A stretch of DNA of 6,889 bases from JAPLKX01 sp035530195 (GTDB lineage Bacteria > Hydrogenedentota > Hydrogenedentia > Hydrogenedentales > SLHB01), in assembly GCA_035530195.1 (NCBI GenBank), contig DATKVG010000057.1:1-6889 (forward strand), written 5' to 3'. Made by a program: the position numbers and the translations under genes. Below are positions 1 through 6,554 of this stretch, in pieces. Below the pieces are notes generated by a model that was not told where the DNA came from, did no database searches, and saw nothing but the letters and a program-made list of their open reading frames with translations. Every line of letters starts with the position of its first letter. Positions within the stretch are counted from its first letter, which is position 1.

Positions 1-128
1 TCAATCCGCAGTCTGGAACCTGTCAATCCGCAGTCTGGAACCTGTCAATCCGCAGTCTGGAACCTGTCAATCCGCAGTCTGGAACCTGTCAATCCGCAGT
101 CTGGAACCTGTCAATCCGCAGTCTGGAA
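1..128. repeat. 22-bp tandem repeat, five full copies plus 18 bases
   Basis: Five identical 22-bp units begin at 1, 23, 45, 67 and 89. A sixth copy (111-128) matches for 18 bases before diverging. On the plus strand each unit reads as three sub-blocks, CTGTCAAT, CCGCAGT and CTGGAAC (8+7+7), so it looks like an amplified trimer of a degenerate heptamer. The tract lies just downstream of the stop codon of the minus-strand oxidoreductase gene at 162. It runs off the window edge, so the true copy number is unknown. Perfect identity between copies points to recent expansion. Open reading frames crossing it are low-complexity by-products and are not annotated. Confidence 0.97.
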
Positions 129-157
129 TCCGGAATCGGCAATCCGAAATCCGAAAT
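116..157. repeat. Degenerate heptamer array flanking the tandem tract
   Basis: Consecutive 7-base units can be read on the plus strand: CCGCAGT, CTGGAAT, CCGGAAT, CGGCAAT, CCGAAAT, CCGAAAT (116-157). They share a consensus near CCGGAAT. The first two also belong to the last copy of the 22-bp tandem repeat, so this array looks like the source from which the longer unit was amplified. It ends four bases before the stop codon of the oxidoreductase gene. Similar short-period arrays are common in intergenic DNA of several environmental phyla. No function is evident. Confidence 0.8.
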
Positions 158-161
158 TCTT

Positions 162-1154
162 CTATGGCACCCGGACCGGTTTTCCATTTGCGGCGGCGGA
201 TCGCCACGCGGCTTCGGTCACTTCGATGGTGCGCAACCCGCATTCGGGCGGCGTCTGCGGCACGTCTTTTCCGAGAATGCAGTCGACGAAATTGGCGTCG
301 GGATTCTTCGAGTATTTGGGCAGCTTCACGTTCACCTGTTTGCCTGTCGCGTTCTGCTGCATCACTCCAGGCACGAGCCCCTGGCGGAGATAAAACGCGC
401 CTTTGCTGCCGACGACCGTCACGTCTTCGTACCAGCCGGGCGCGTTGCCGATGATGCTCATGCTGCCGAGCGCGCCGTTCTCGAACTTCATGGCGAGCGT
501 CGAGTTGATATCGACTTCGGTGCCGAAACAGTCCTGCCACGCCGACACCTCTTTGACTTTGAGGCCGGTGATCCACATCACGATGTCGATCAGATGGCTG
601 CCCGAGTCGTTGATCTGGCCGCCGCACGATTCGGCCCGCCGTTGCCGCCACGTCCCTTTTGTGGCGCGCAGCCATTCCTGACTCTGGATTGCCTGGACGT
701 ACTCGACCTTGCCGATTGCACCGCGCGCTATCTGCTCGCGGATATAGCGGAACCCCGGCTCGAAATGACGCTGGTACGAAATCATCAGGACCCGCTTTGC
801 GGACGCCGCTTTTTTGATAAGCGCCTTGGCGTGCTGAATGGTCGACGTCATGGGCTTATCGCTCAGCACGTGCAGGCCCTTCGACAGGCAGTCGCGCGTC
901 TGCTCGTAATGGTAGACGTGCGGGCTCTGCACGACGGTCGCGTCGATCTGCTCGTTCTTGAGCATGTCGCGGTAGTCGGAGTACGTGGGCAGTTTTTCAG
1001 CGCCCGGGCATTTTTCATAAAACTGCGCGAGCGACTTCTTGCTCGGGTCGTTTAATGCCACGACCTGCGCCTTGCCCGTCGCGTGCAGCCGGTGCCAATG
1101 GCCCGGCGCGATTCCACCTGCCCCTATAAAGCCGATCGGGATTTTCTTTGCCAT
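162..1154 (-). CDS. Gfo/Idh/MocA family oxidoreductase (A)
   Basis: A 330-residue NAD(P)-dependent oxidoreductase of the Gfo/Idh/MocA family, predicted to be cytosolic, that oxidises or reduces a hydroxyl on a sugar, inositol or related polyol. The N-terminal Rossmann fold shows the dinucleotide motif GFIGAGGIA (residues 8-16), with the acidic D36 near the end of the second strand. The family EKP motif appears as DKP (99-101), retaining the lysine K100. The C-terminal domain carries NDSGSHLID (182-190), giving the usual D183, H187 and D190 of the active site. Length is typical of the family (about 330-350). There is no signal peptide. The ATG start is supported by GGAGG at 1163-1167, eight bases upstream. 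It lies downstream of the YfhO-like gene, separated by 243 bp of repeat-rich DNA, so it may have its own promoter or be read through. The substrate cannot be inferred. Confidence 0.93.
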   Translation of the reverse strand: MAKKIPIGFIGAGGIAPGHWHRLHATGKAQVVALNDPSKKSLAQFYEKCPGAEKLPTYSDYRDMLKNEQIDATVVQSPHVYHYEQTRDCLSKGLHVLSDKPMTSTIQHAKALIKKAASAKRVLMISYQRHFEPGFRYIREQIARGAIGKVEYVQAIQSQEWLRATKGTWRQRRAESCGGQINDSGSHLIDIVMWITGLKVKEVSAWQDCFGTEVDINSTLAMKFENGALGSMSIIGNAPGWYEDVTVVGSKGAFYLRQGLVPGVMQQNATGKQVNVKLPKYSKNPDANFVDCILGKDVPQTPPECGLRTIEVTEAAWRSAAANGKPVRVP

Positions 1155-1226
1155 ACCTGTTTCCTCCCACCAATGTATGGCGCCGATGGTAGCAGTGACG
1201 AAAAGGCCAAATCAAAGCAACGGAAC

Positions 1227-1240
1227 AGGAGTCAGGAGTC
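1227..1240. repeat. Short tandem heptamer (AGGAGTC x2)
   Basis: Two perfect copies of AGGAGTC lie at 1227-1233 and 1234-1240, directly abutting the left arm of the large inverted repeat. On the minus strand this reads GACTCCT twice. It is the third short-period repeat type in the window, and it suggests that the intergenic region is a composite of simple-sequence elements. Confidence 0.75.
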
Positions 1241-1395
1241 AAGAATGGGTCGTATAGGTCGAATGGGACCTATGGGACCTATAGTGCAGAGGGGAAACCC
1301 CCACCACAACTTCCCGCATGATTTATTGTGGTGCGGGCGTCTCGTCTGCAAGAATAAGACCCATACGTCGTATTCGTCCTATACGGCCCATTCCC
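1241..1395. repeat. Nested inverted repeat built from 9-bp units
   Basis: The left arm (1241-1282) and the reverse complement of the right arm (1354-1395) match at 33 of 42 positions. Each arm is itself four 9-bp units. The left arm has GGGTCGTAT, AGGTCGAAT, GGGACCTAT and GGGACCTAT at 1247-1282. The right arm, read on the minus strand from 1389, has GGGCCGTAT, AGGACGAAT, ACGACGTAT and GGGTCTTAT. The 71-base interval holds a second hairpin (1298-1337). The right arm ends two bases from the YfhO-like stop codon and the left arm lies 86 bases from the start of the next gene. Minus-strand RNA should fold into a long branched stem. Plausible roles are terminator-like structure, mRNA stabiliser or a small non-autonomous repeat element. 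No target-site duplication was identified. Confidence 0.85.
1298..1337 (-). terminator. Inner hairpin, possible terminator or RNA-stability element
   Basis: The segments 1298-1309 (CCCCCACCACAA) and 1326-1337 (TTGTGGTGCGGG) pair over 12 positions with one mismatch, around a 16-base loop. The hairpin sits in the middle of the larger inverted repeat, downstream of the YfhO-like gene. No clear U-tract follows on the minus strand, so classical intrinsic termination is doubtful. A 3'-end stabiliser or attenuating structure is equally possible. Confidence 0.4.
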
Positions 1396-1397
1396 GT

Positions 1398-3689
1398 CTA
1401 CCGCCGCACCAGCACGATCAACCCCCCGAGCACCAACCCTGCCAGTGTCGCAAGCGATGCCGCCAGGCCGGCCAGATAGGAGAGCGGCCGGTACTCGAAC
1501 ACGATCTCGTGCGGGCCGGCCGGCGTGGCTATCCCCCTGAAAATGCCGTTGACGCGCAAGATCGGCACGGGCCGGCCATCGAGTGTTGCGCGCCATCCCG
1601 CCATGTCCGTGTCGCTGAGCACGGTGACGCCGGGCTGCGGCGCGCCCGCCTGCACCACCACACGCTCCGGCCGCGCGCTCACTATCCGGCAGTGGACGTC
1701 CGGCGGCATGATGGGTTCGGGGGCGTTTGTTCGCGGCTGGAACGGCGCCAACAGTTCGGCCAGTTCCGTATAGGCGGGGCTGTCTCTGTCGACCACACAC
1801 ATCCGGCCGGCAGGGAAACCTTCCGCGGCCAGGATGTCCGCGGCAGCGGCCACACCTTCGGCCATTCGCCACGTGGGCGTCCAGTACGCGCGCGGCAACG
1901 CCTGCCGGTTGATAAACAGCCGCGCGGCATCATCGGTTTTCACCTCGCGCAACGGCGGCCCCGGCCGCGCCCATTGGCCCGCGTAGAGCGGCCCGTCCGG
2001 CGCCGCCAGCACCGCCCGCACCGCCATGTAATTCAACAGAAACGGCGACAACGCCTGCGGCGACACGCCAGTCCGGCTTTTTTCCGGCTCAGCGCCTGTT
2101 TCGGTTCTCCCGAGCCGGCGCCACCATACCGTCTGCTCGTGGGTAAGCGGCAACAGCCCGTCGGCGTTATTGATGAGGGGAAACAGCATGCCGGTGTTCG
2201 AGGGGAGGCTGAAATCGAGGACGTGGCCCGACACCACCACGCGGGCCTCGAGCGCCTGTTCTTCCGCCGCGCGCAGGCTGCTCGAGTACCTATTGTACCA
2301 GGAGTCGGCGTCCTGGTATGGATGCGTGTATGCGTTGGCGCCCGAGGCGGTCAGGTCGGCGAACATCACCGCCGCCGTGGCCACGCCCGCAGCGACCGAC
2401 ACCCATCTGAACCGCAGTAGAACCACCGGCGCCATCAGCAGCAAAAACACCAGCACCCGCCCGCGCGACGGCGCCGTGGTTGCATAGAGCAGCGCACCCG
2501 AACAAAGAACCACCACAAGCGCCGGCAAGCCCACGCGGGGCGGCCGTTCCATGCCATTGGAAATCATCAGCCGGTCGAACCCGAGCGCCGCGAGCGCTGC
2601 CAAAGAAAACAACAGCGGAAACAGGAGGTGCCCACGGTGGAACGGCGCCGGCAACTCGAGTGCCGCGGCCCCCACGGCCAGTGCCGATACCACCGCAAAG
2701 AACAACGCATCCCGCCTCGCCCGCAGGTGAAAGAAAGCCGCGGGCGCGGCCAGCAACGCTATCGCGCCGAGGTAACCAACCTGCGGCAAGCTGCCGGGCC
2801 GCGGCGTTATGATGTGGGCCAGCAAGTCGTTCACCGAACCCGGCAGTTGCCCGTGCATCTGCGGGGCAAAAATGACGCCCAGCGGGTCGTCGAGCGACCA
2901 GGCCCACACCAGCGTCGGCGCCCACTGAACCGCGCTCAGGCCCAACCCAACCAACGCGATCAACATGAGGCCTTCCACCCGGTGCAAGACGGCCCGGCCG
3001 CGGTAAGGCCGCCACGAGTCCAGGCGTTGCGAAAAAAACACCAGGTACAGCGCGTACAGCCCTGCAAGCAGCAAAAACGCCGCCGCTATCGCCGACGCAC
3101 CGGAAAGGATCAACAGCCCCGCCGAGATCCCGGCCAGCGCCGCGTTCTCATGCCGGAAACTGTCTCCATACTGCCGCAGCGCCCAGAACAGCAACGGCGC
3201 CCACGCCAGCGCCGCCACCGCCGACGGATGACCCGCCACCGCCGAAGCCGCGCCGGAAAATGCGTACGCCACGCCGCCAAGCGCCGCCGCCACATAACCC
3301 GCCCCCAGCGACCGCACAAACAGCGCGAAAAACAGCCCTGCCAACGCCAGGCACGTGAACCCGTGCAGCGCCATCGCCGTCTGAACCGGCACGAAGGCGA
3401 AAATGAGGTGCAGCGGTTGGAACACCACGCAGGACGGGTTGGGTTGGAACGGGGTGCCGCACAACTGCTTGTCGTTCCACAGCGGCACCTCACCCAACCG
3501 GATCCGGCCAAAACCGTAGTGAAACGCCGGGTACACGTCCTGGTAGAGGGTCGCGTTCTCGTACCCGGCCGCCACCACCGCCGGGCTGACCTGCGTGTGC
3601 AGCCAAAACAGGGGCGACGCCGCTACAAAGACAACCGCGAGAAAGAAGAAAGCACGGGATGAGTAACGCACGGCATCCCGGGATCCCAT
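1398..3689 (-). CDS. YfhO-family polytopic membrane protein (GT-C-like)
   Basis: A 763-residue integral membrane protein resembling the YfhO family (Pfam YfhO). The first transmembrane helix is near residues 12-30. A first external loop follows with YQDVYP (49-54) and GEVPLWNDKQLCGTP (66-80), the family's aromatic, Asp-containing signature. About a dozen hydrophobic segments lie between 95 and 446. A large presumably extracytoplasmic domain (about 450-735) ends in the characteristic stretch around LSDTDMAGWRATLDG (691-705) and PAGPHEIVFEYRP (723-735), followed by a last helix (737-760) and a short basic tail. Family members are viewed as GT-C-type lipid-linked sugar transferases. B. subtilis YfhO is implicated in lipoteichoic acid glycosylation. 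The donor and acceptor here are unknown. The ATG lies five bases after the upstream oxidoreductase stop, with only a weak GGAT-type ribosome site inside that gene's end, suggesting translational coupling. Confidence 0.8.
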   Translation of the reverse strand: MGSRDAVRYSSRAFFFLAVVFVAASPLFWLHTQVSPAVVAAGYENATLYQDVYPAFHYGFGRIRLGEVPLWNDKQLCGTPFQPNPSCVVFQPLHLIFAFVPVQTAMALHGFTCLALAGLFFALFVRSLGAGYVAAALGGVAYAFSGAASAVAGHPSAVAALAWAPLLFWALRQYGDSFRHENAALAGISAGLLILSGASAIAAAFLLLAGLYALYLVFFSQRLDSWRPYRGRAVLHRVEGLMLIALVGLGLSAVQWAPTLVWAWSLDDPLGVIFAPQMHGQLPGSVNDLLAHIITPRPGSLPQVGYLGAIALLAAPAAFFHLRARRDALFFAVVSALAVGAAALELPAPFHRGHLLFPLLFSLAALAALGFDRLMISNGMERPPRVGLPALVVVLCSGALLYATTAPSRGRVLVFLLLMAPVVLLRFRWVSVAAGVATAAVMFADLTASGANAYTHPYQDADSWYNRYSSSLRAAEEQALEARVVVSGHVLDFSLPSNTGMLFPLINNADGLLPLTHEQTVWWRRLGRTETGAEPEKSRTGVSPQALSPFLLNYMAVRAVLAAPDGPLYAGQWARPGPPLREVKTDDAARLFINRQALPRAYWTPTWRMAEGVAAAADILAAEGFPAGRMCVVDRDSPAYTELAELLAPFQPRTNAPEPIMPPDVHCRIVSARPERVVVQAGAPQPGVTVLSDTDMAGWRATLDGRPVPILRVNGIFRGIATPAGPHEIVFEYRPLSYLAGLAASLATLAGLVLGGLIVLVRR

Positions 3690-3694
3690 TGTGT

Positions 3695-4690
3695 TTATCC
3701 GAGCATTTCGCGCACGGTTACCCGGCGCCGTTCTTCGGCCGACCGGACCGCGGCGTACGTCGCGGCCAGGCTGTTGAGATTTCGGCTGCCGCTGGTTTCC
3801 GGCTCGACGCCCGTGTCCAGCGCCTCCCGGAACAACTCGAGAAGGCGAGCCTGATGCACGTTGGGCATAGCAACCAGTTTTACCGGCTCTTTCTTGTCGG
3901 GCGGCGAACCCAGAAACACGCCTTCGTTATCCCAGATCAGCGAGGCGCCGCTGCCTTCGATTCGCCACGTCCCGTTCCAACTGGTGTCAATGCCCGTCGA
4001 AACCCAACTGGCAAAATAATTCACCGCCACGCCGTTTTCCATCTCGATCAGCGCCATGACGGTGCCATCTCCTTTGTACCAGTTCCACGGCGCATTGATG
4101 CTGACCGCCTCGATCGAATGGATGTCGCTATCGAGGATGGCGCGGATCAGGTCGAAATGGTGGATGCTCATATCGAGCACCAGCGGATACGGCATCGTCT
4201 CGCGGAACCCGCTGAACCGCGGCCCCTTGTGGAACGAGATACCCACGTAACCGACGTTGCCCAGCGCCCCCTGCTGCACCAAGTGTCGGGCCGTCTGGGC
4301 CGCCGGCTGATACCGGTAATTCTGCGCGATCATGAGAATCCGCCCGTATTTTTGGGCGCAGGCCGCCAACGCCTTGGCGTTCTCGATCGTGTCGGCCATG
4401 GGTTTTTCCGCCAGCACGTCCAGCCCGCGCTTCATCGCCTTGCAGCAGATGTCTTTTCGGAACTGTTGCGGCGTCACATCGAGCAGCGCGTCGGCTTTCG
4501 TGGCCTCCAGTGCATCCTCGAGCTTTGTAAAACACTGCTTCCTGGGAACGCCGTATTTCTTTGCCGCCTCGTGCAGGATTTCCTCGTTTATGTCGACGTA
4601 TGCAACGGCTTTCCATTGATTGGATTCCGCGACACGCTGTGTCCACTCCGAGCCCATGCCGCCGACACCAACCTGAATGATCCGTTTCAA
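3695..4690 (-). CDS. Gfo/Idh/MocA family oxidoreductase (B)
   Basis: A 331-residue NAD(P)-dependent oxidoreductase of the Gfo/Idh/MocA family, predicted cytosolic. The N-terminal Rossmann motif is VGVGGMG (7-13), with D33 at the end of the second strand. The canonical EKP motif is at 95-97. QNYRYQP (123-129) matches the family's conserved N/R segment. DMSIHHFD (173-180) supplies D173, H177 and D180. It is clearly diverged from oxidoreductase A in the same window, so it is not a recent duplicate. The start codon is TTG at 4690, chosen because GAGGAG (4700-4705) is nine bases upstream. The nearby ATG in the leader is out of frame and meets a stop after two codons. It is the first gene of a unit with the YfhO-like gene five bases downstream. 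This suggests a sugar or nucleotide-sugar substrate linked to envelope glycans, but that is inference only. Confidence 0.92.
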   Translation of the reverse strand: MKRIIQVGVGGMGSEWTQRVAESNQWKAVAYVDINEEILHEAAKKYGVPRKQCFTKLEDALEATKADALLDVTPQQFRKDICCKAMKRGLDVLAEKPMADTIENAKALAACAQKYGRILMIAQNYRYQPAAQTARHLVQQGALGNVGYVGISFHKGPRFSGFRETMPYPLVLDMSIHHFDLIRAILDSDIHSIEAVSINAPWNWYKGDGTVMALIEMENGVAVNYFASWVSTGIDTSWNGTWRIEGSGASLIWDNEGVFLGSPPDKKEPVKLVAMPNVHQARLLELFREALDTGVEPETSGSRNLNSLAATYAAVRSAEERRRVTVREMLG

Positions 4691-4699
4691 ACAACCATT

Positions 4700-4705
4700 C
4701 TCCTC
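4700..4705 (-). promoter_or_regulatory. Shine-Dalgarno for the TTG-started oxidoreductase
   Basis: On the minus strand this reads GAGGAG, nine bases before the TTG at 4688-4690. Its strength and spacing are the main reason for accepting the rare TTG start, since no in-frame ATG was found in the leader nearby. Confidence 0.7.
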
Positions 4706-4725
4706 GTCCCGTTGCCTTTCTGTTC

Positions 4726-4760
4726 TTGAACCTGTCGTTAAAGCAACAGATTATGCTAAC
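4726..4760. promoter_or_regulatory. Candidate divergent promoter/operator island
   Basis: This AT-rich island lies between the divergent oxidoreductase B and gpmI genes. On the plus strand, TTGAAC (4726-4731), 17 bases and GATTAT (4749-4754) form a weak sigma70-like promoter (4/6 matches each). On the minus strand, CATAAT (4750-4755) is a 5/6 match to a -10 box about 60 bases upstream of the oxidoreductase start, with a poor -35. An imperfect palindrome, GTTAAAGCA (4737-4745) facing TGCTAAC (4754-4760), overlaps both, as an operator could. None of this is proven. Confidence 0.35.
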
Positions 4761-4787
4761 ATTCCATGCAGTTGTGTGTCTATTGCG

Positions 4788-4801
4788 CCCGCGCGCGCGG
4801 G
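4788..4801. repeat. 14-bp GC-alternating perfect palindrome
   Basis: CCCGCGCGCGCGGG is a perfect palindrome with eight alternating G/C bases at its core. It lies in the leader between the divergent promoter island and gpmI. Alternating CG of this kind can form Z-DNA or a short hairpin. It is followed by a smaller inverted repeat, GGGTT-TG-AACCC (4801-4812). A role in gpmI expression is possible but unsupported. Confidence 0.5.
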
Positions 4802-4893
4802 GGTTTGAACCCTGCCCGGTTCCCGGCAGTCGCCTCCCTGCGGTCGCGTCCGTGCGATCGCCGAGCCTCCGCGCACGTACTGCACCTGAAAAG

Positions 4894-4898
4894 AAGGA
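4894..4898 (+). promoter_or_regulatory. Shine-Dalgarno for gpmI GTG start
   Basis: AAGGA lies nine bases before the GTG at 4908. An in-frame TGA at 4887-4889 rules out any longer protein, so this site and the GTG define the start. The next in-frame Met is residue 24, inside the catalytic core, and is too late. Confidence 0.75.
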
Positions 4899-4907
4899 AC
4901 GTACGAA

Positions 4908-6533
4908 GTGAACGAATTGCACCTCCGGCGGCTCGACAGCTACCACCCGTTCCCCGGGCCCGTCGTCCTCGTCATCATGGACGGCATTGGCATCGGCAAA
5001 CGCGACGAGTCCGACGCCGTTTTCTTGGCCAACACGCCCGTGATGGACACACTGTTCCGCGAGCCGCTGTTTACCACGCTTAAGGCCCACGGAAAAGCCG
5101 TCGGACTGCCTTCCGACGATGATATGGGCAACAGCGAGGTTGGCCACAACGCGATTGGCGCCGGCCGTGTCTTTGCCCAGGGCGCAAGGCTCGTGAATGA
5201 GGCCATCGCATCGGGAACAATCTGGGGCGGGCCCGCCTGGAAGAGCGTCATGGATCAGGCCCGGGCCGGGGGCACGGTGCATTTCATCGGCCTGCTGTCG
5301 GACGGCAACGTACACAGCCATATCACCCAGCTTATGGGCATGCTCGAACGGTGCGCAACGGAGAACGTCGAGCGCGTGCGCGTACACATCCTGCTCGACG
5401 GGCGCGACGTCGGCGAGAAGTCCGCGATGGACTACGTCACCCCACTCGAGGCCAGGCTGGCGGAGTTGGGTGTCGGCGGCAAGGACTATCGCATCGCGTC
5501 GGGCGGTGGCCGGATGGTGACCACGATGGACCGGTACGGGGCCAACTGGCAGGTGGTCGAGCGGGGATGGAAAGCGCACGTGTTGGGAGAGGCGCGGCCG
5601 TTTTCGTCGGCCGCCGAGGCCATCCACACCTATTACGATGAAGACCGTGCCATCACCGACCAGTACCTTGACAGCTTCGTCATCGTCCAGGACGGCATAC
5701 CCGTCGGGACCATCGAAGACGGTGACGCCGTGATTTTTTTCAACTACCGCGGGGACAGGGCCATCGAGATTTCGAGGGCGTTCGATGAGGACCATTTCAC
5801 CGAGTTTGACCGCAAGCGCAGGCCCGATGTTTTCTACGCGGGCCTGATGCAGTACGACGGCGACGCCATGATCCCGAAAAACTTCCTCGTCCAGCCGCCC
5901 GCCATCGACAGAACCGTCAGCCAGTTCCTCTGCGCCAACGGCGTCACCTCGTTTGCCGTGTCCGAGACGCAAAAGTACGGCCACGTCACGTATTTCTGGA
6001 ACGGCAACAACTCCGGGTACGTGTGCGAGCAGCTCGAGAAATTCGTCGAGATACCGTCGGACCGCGTCGTGTTCAACCAGCGCCCCTGGATGAAAGCCGC
6101 CGAAATTACCGACACCACGCTCGACGCCGTAGCTTCCGGCAAATACAAGTTTATCCGCCTTAACTACCCCAACGGCGACATGGTCGGCCATACCGGCGAC
6201 ATCGCCGCCGTCCGGATTGCTGTCGAGACCGTGGACTTGTGCCTGGCGCGCCTGCTGCCGGGCATTGAAACGGCGGGCGGCGTGTGCGTCCTGACCGCCG
6301 ACCACGGTAATGCCGACTGCATGTTTACGGAGATAAAAGGCCGGCGCGAGCCGATGGTGGCGCATACGTTGAACCCCGTGCCGTTCGTCGTGAAAGATTT
6401 CTCCGGCACAAACAAGCTGACCTTAGAAACCCCCGCCGCTCCGGGCATCAGCCATATCGCCGCGACTCTCATTGAGCTGCTGGGATTTGAGAAGCCCGAA
6501 GACTACGACCCGTCGCTGATACGCATCGGCTAG
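4908..6533 (+). CDS. gpmI: 2,3-bisphosphoglycerate-independent phosphoglycerate mutase
   Basis: Interconverts 3- and 2-phosphoglycerate in glycolysis/gluconeogenesis using two metal ions (usually Mn) and a phosphoserine intermediate; cytosolic. At 541 residues it is longer than the common bacterial form (about 510). The alkaline-phosphatase-like core is split around a phosphotransferase insert (about 95-325). Visible active-site residues are D25 in IMDGIG, catalytic S76 in GNSEVGH, D424 and H428 in GDMVGHTGD, D465 and H466 in TADHGNAD, and H486 in AHT. Substrate-binding residues are H136, D167 in LDGRDV, R202, R281 and R284 in FNYRGDRAIE, and K356. Spacing agrees with the Geobacillus enzyme apart from small insertions. 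Segments such as ASGGGRM, MDRY, VLGEA, QYDGD and TYFWNGNNSG resemble the plant/trypanosomatid branch. The start is GTG, forced by an in-frame stop at 4887. It is divergent from oxidoreductase B and convergent with the pilin-like gene. All key residues are present, so it is probably active. Confidence 0.97.
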   Translation: MNELHLRRLDSYHPFPGPVVLVIMDGIGIGKRDESDAVFLANTPVMDTLFREPLFTTLKAHGKAVGLPSDDDMGNSEVGHNAIGAGRVFAQGARLVNEAIASGTIWGGPAWKSVMDQARAGGTVHFIGLLSDGNVHSHITQLMGMLERCATENVERVRVHILLDGRDVGEKSAMDYVTPLEARLAELGVGGKDYRIASGGGRMVTTMDRYGANWQVVERGWKAHVLGEARPFSSAAEAIHTYYDEDRAITDQYLDSFVIVQDGIPVGTIEDGDAVIFFNYRGDRAIEISRAFDEDHFTEFDRKRRPDVFYAGLMQYDGDAMIPKNFLVQPPAIDRTVSQFLCANGVTSFAVSETQKYGHVTYFWNGNNSGYVCEQLEKFVEIPSDRVVFNQRPWMKAAEITDTTLDAVASGKYKFIRLNYPNGDMVGHTGDIAAVRIAVETVDLCLARLLPGIETAGGVCVLTADHGNADCMFTEIKGRREPMVAHTLNPVPFVVKDFSGTNKLTLETPAAPGISHIAATLIELLGFEKPEDYDPSLIRIG

Positions 6534-6554
6534 TCGCCTGAACGGATACCGCCC

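Noticed and set aside
1..128. CRISPR array
   Set aside because: Units are contiguous 22-mers with no unique spacers, so this is a simple tandem repeat. No cas genes are present.
1083..2420. Plus-strand open frame of 445 codons opposite the YfhO-like gene
   Set aside because: Arg/His/Gln-rich low-complexity translation that spans an intergenic repeat and an antisense gene region. No domain seen.
2628..3662. Plus-strand open frame of 344 codons opposite the YfhO-like gene
   Set aside because: Strong Arg/Gln bias typical of a shadow frame of a hydrophobic GC-rich gene, with no domain.
3659..4729. Plus-strand open frame of 356 codons opposite oxidoreductase B
   Set aside because: Fully antisense to a convincing gene and without recognisable motifs.
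4801..4820. tRNA T-arm-like sequence GGGTTTGAACCC
   Set aside because: No acceptor stem, anticodon arm or D-arm can be drawn around it. It is a small inverted repeat only.
4853..4860. GCGATCGC octamer, also at 6721-6728 (HIP1-like)
   Set aside because: Two copies in 6.9 kb of GC-rich DNA are not enough to claim HIP1 enrichment or a cyanobacterial origin.
4876..4905. CGTAC...GTACG inverted repeat enclosing the gpmI Shine-Dalgarno
   Set aside because: Only five base pairs with a 20-base loop, too weak to claim ribosome-site occlusion.
5734..5740. T7 run in gpmI as a possible frameshift site
   Set aside because: The reading frame is intact and conserved motifs continue on both sides, so no slippage needs to be invoked.
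4128..6365. Minus-strand open frame of 745 codons antisense to gpmI and the start of oxidoreductase B
   Set aside because: It overlaps two well-supported genes, has no recognisable domain, and its only gene-like part near the C-terminus is oxidoreductase B read in the wrong frame. Long antisense frames are expected in GC-rich genes.
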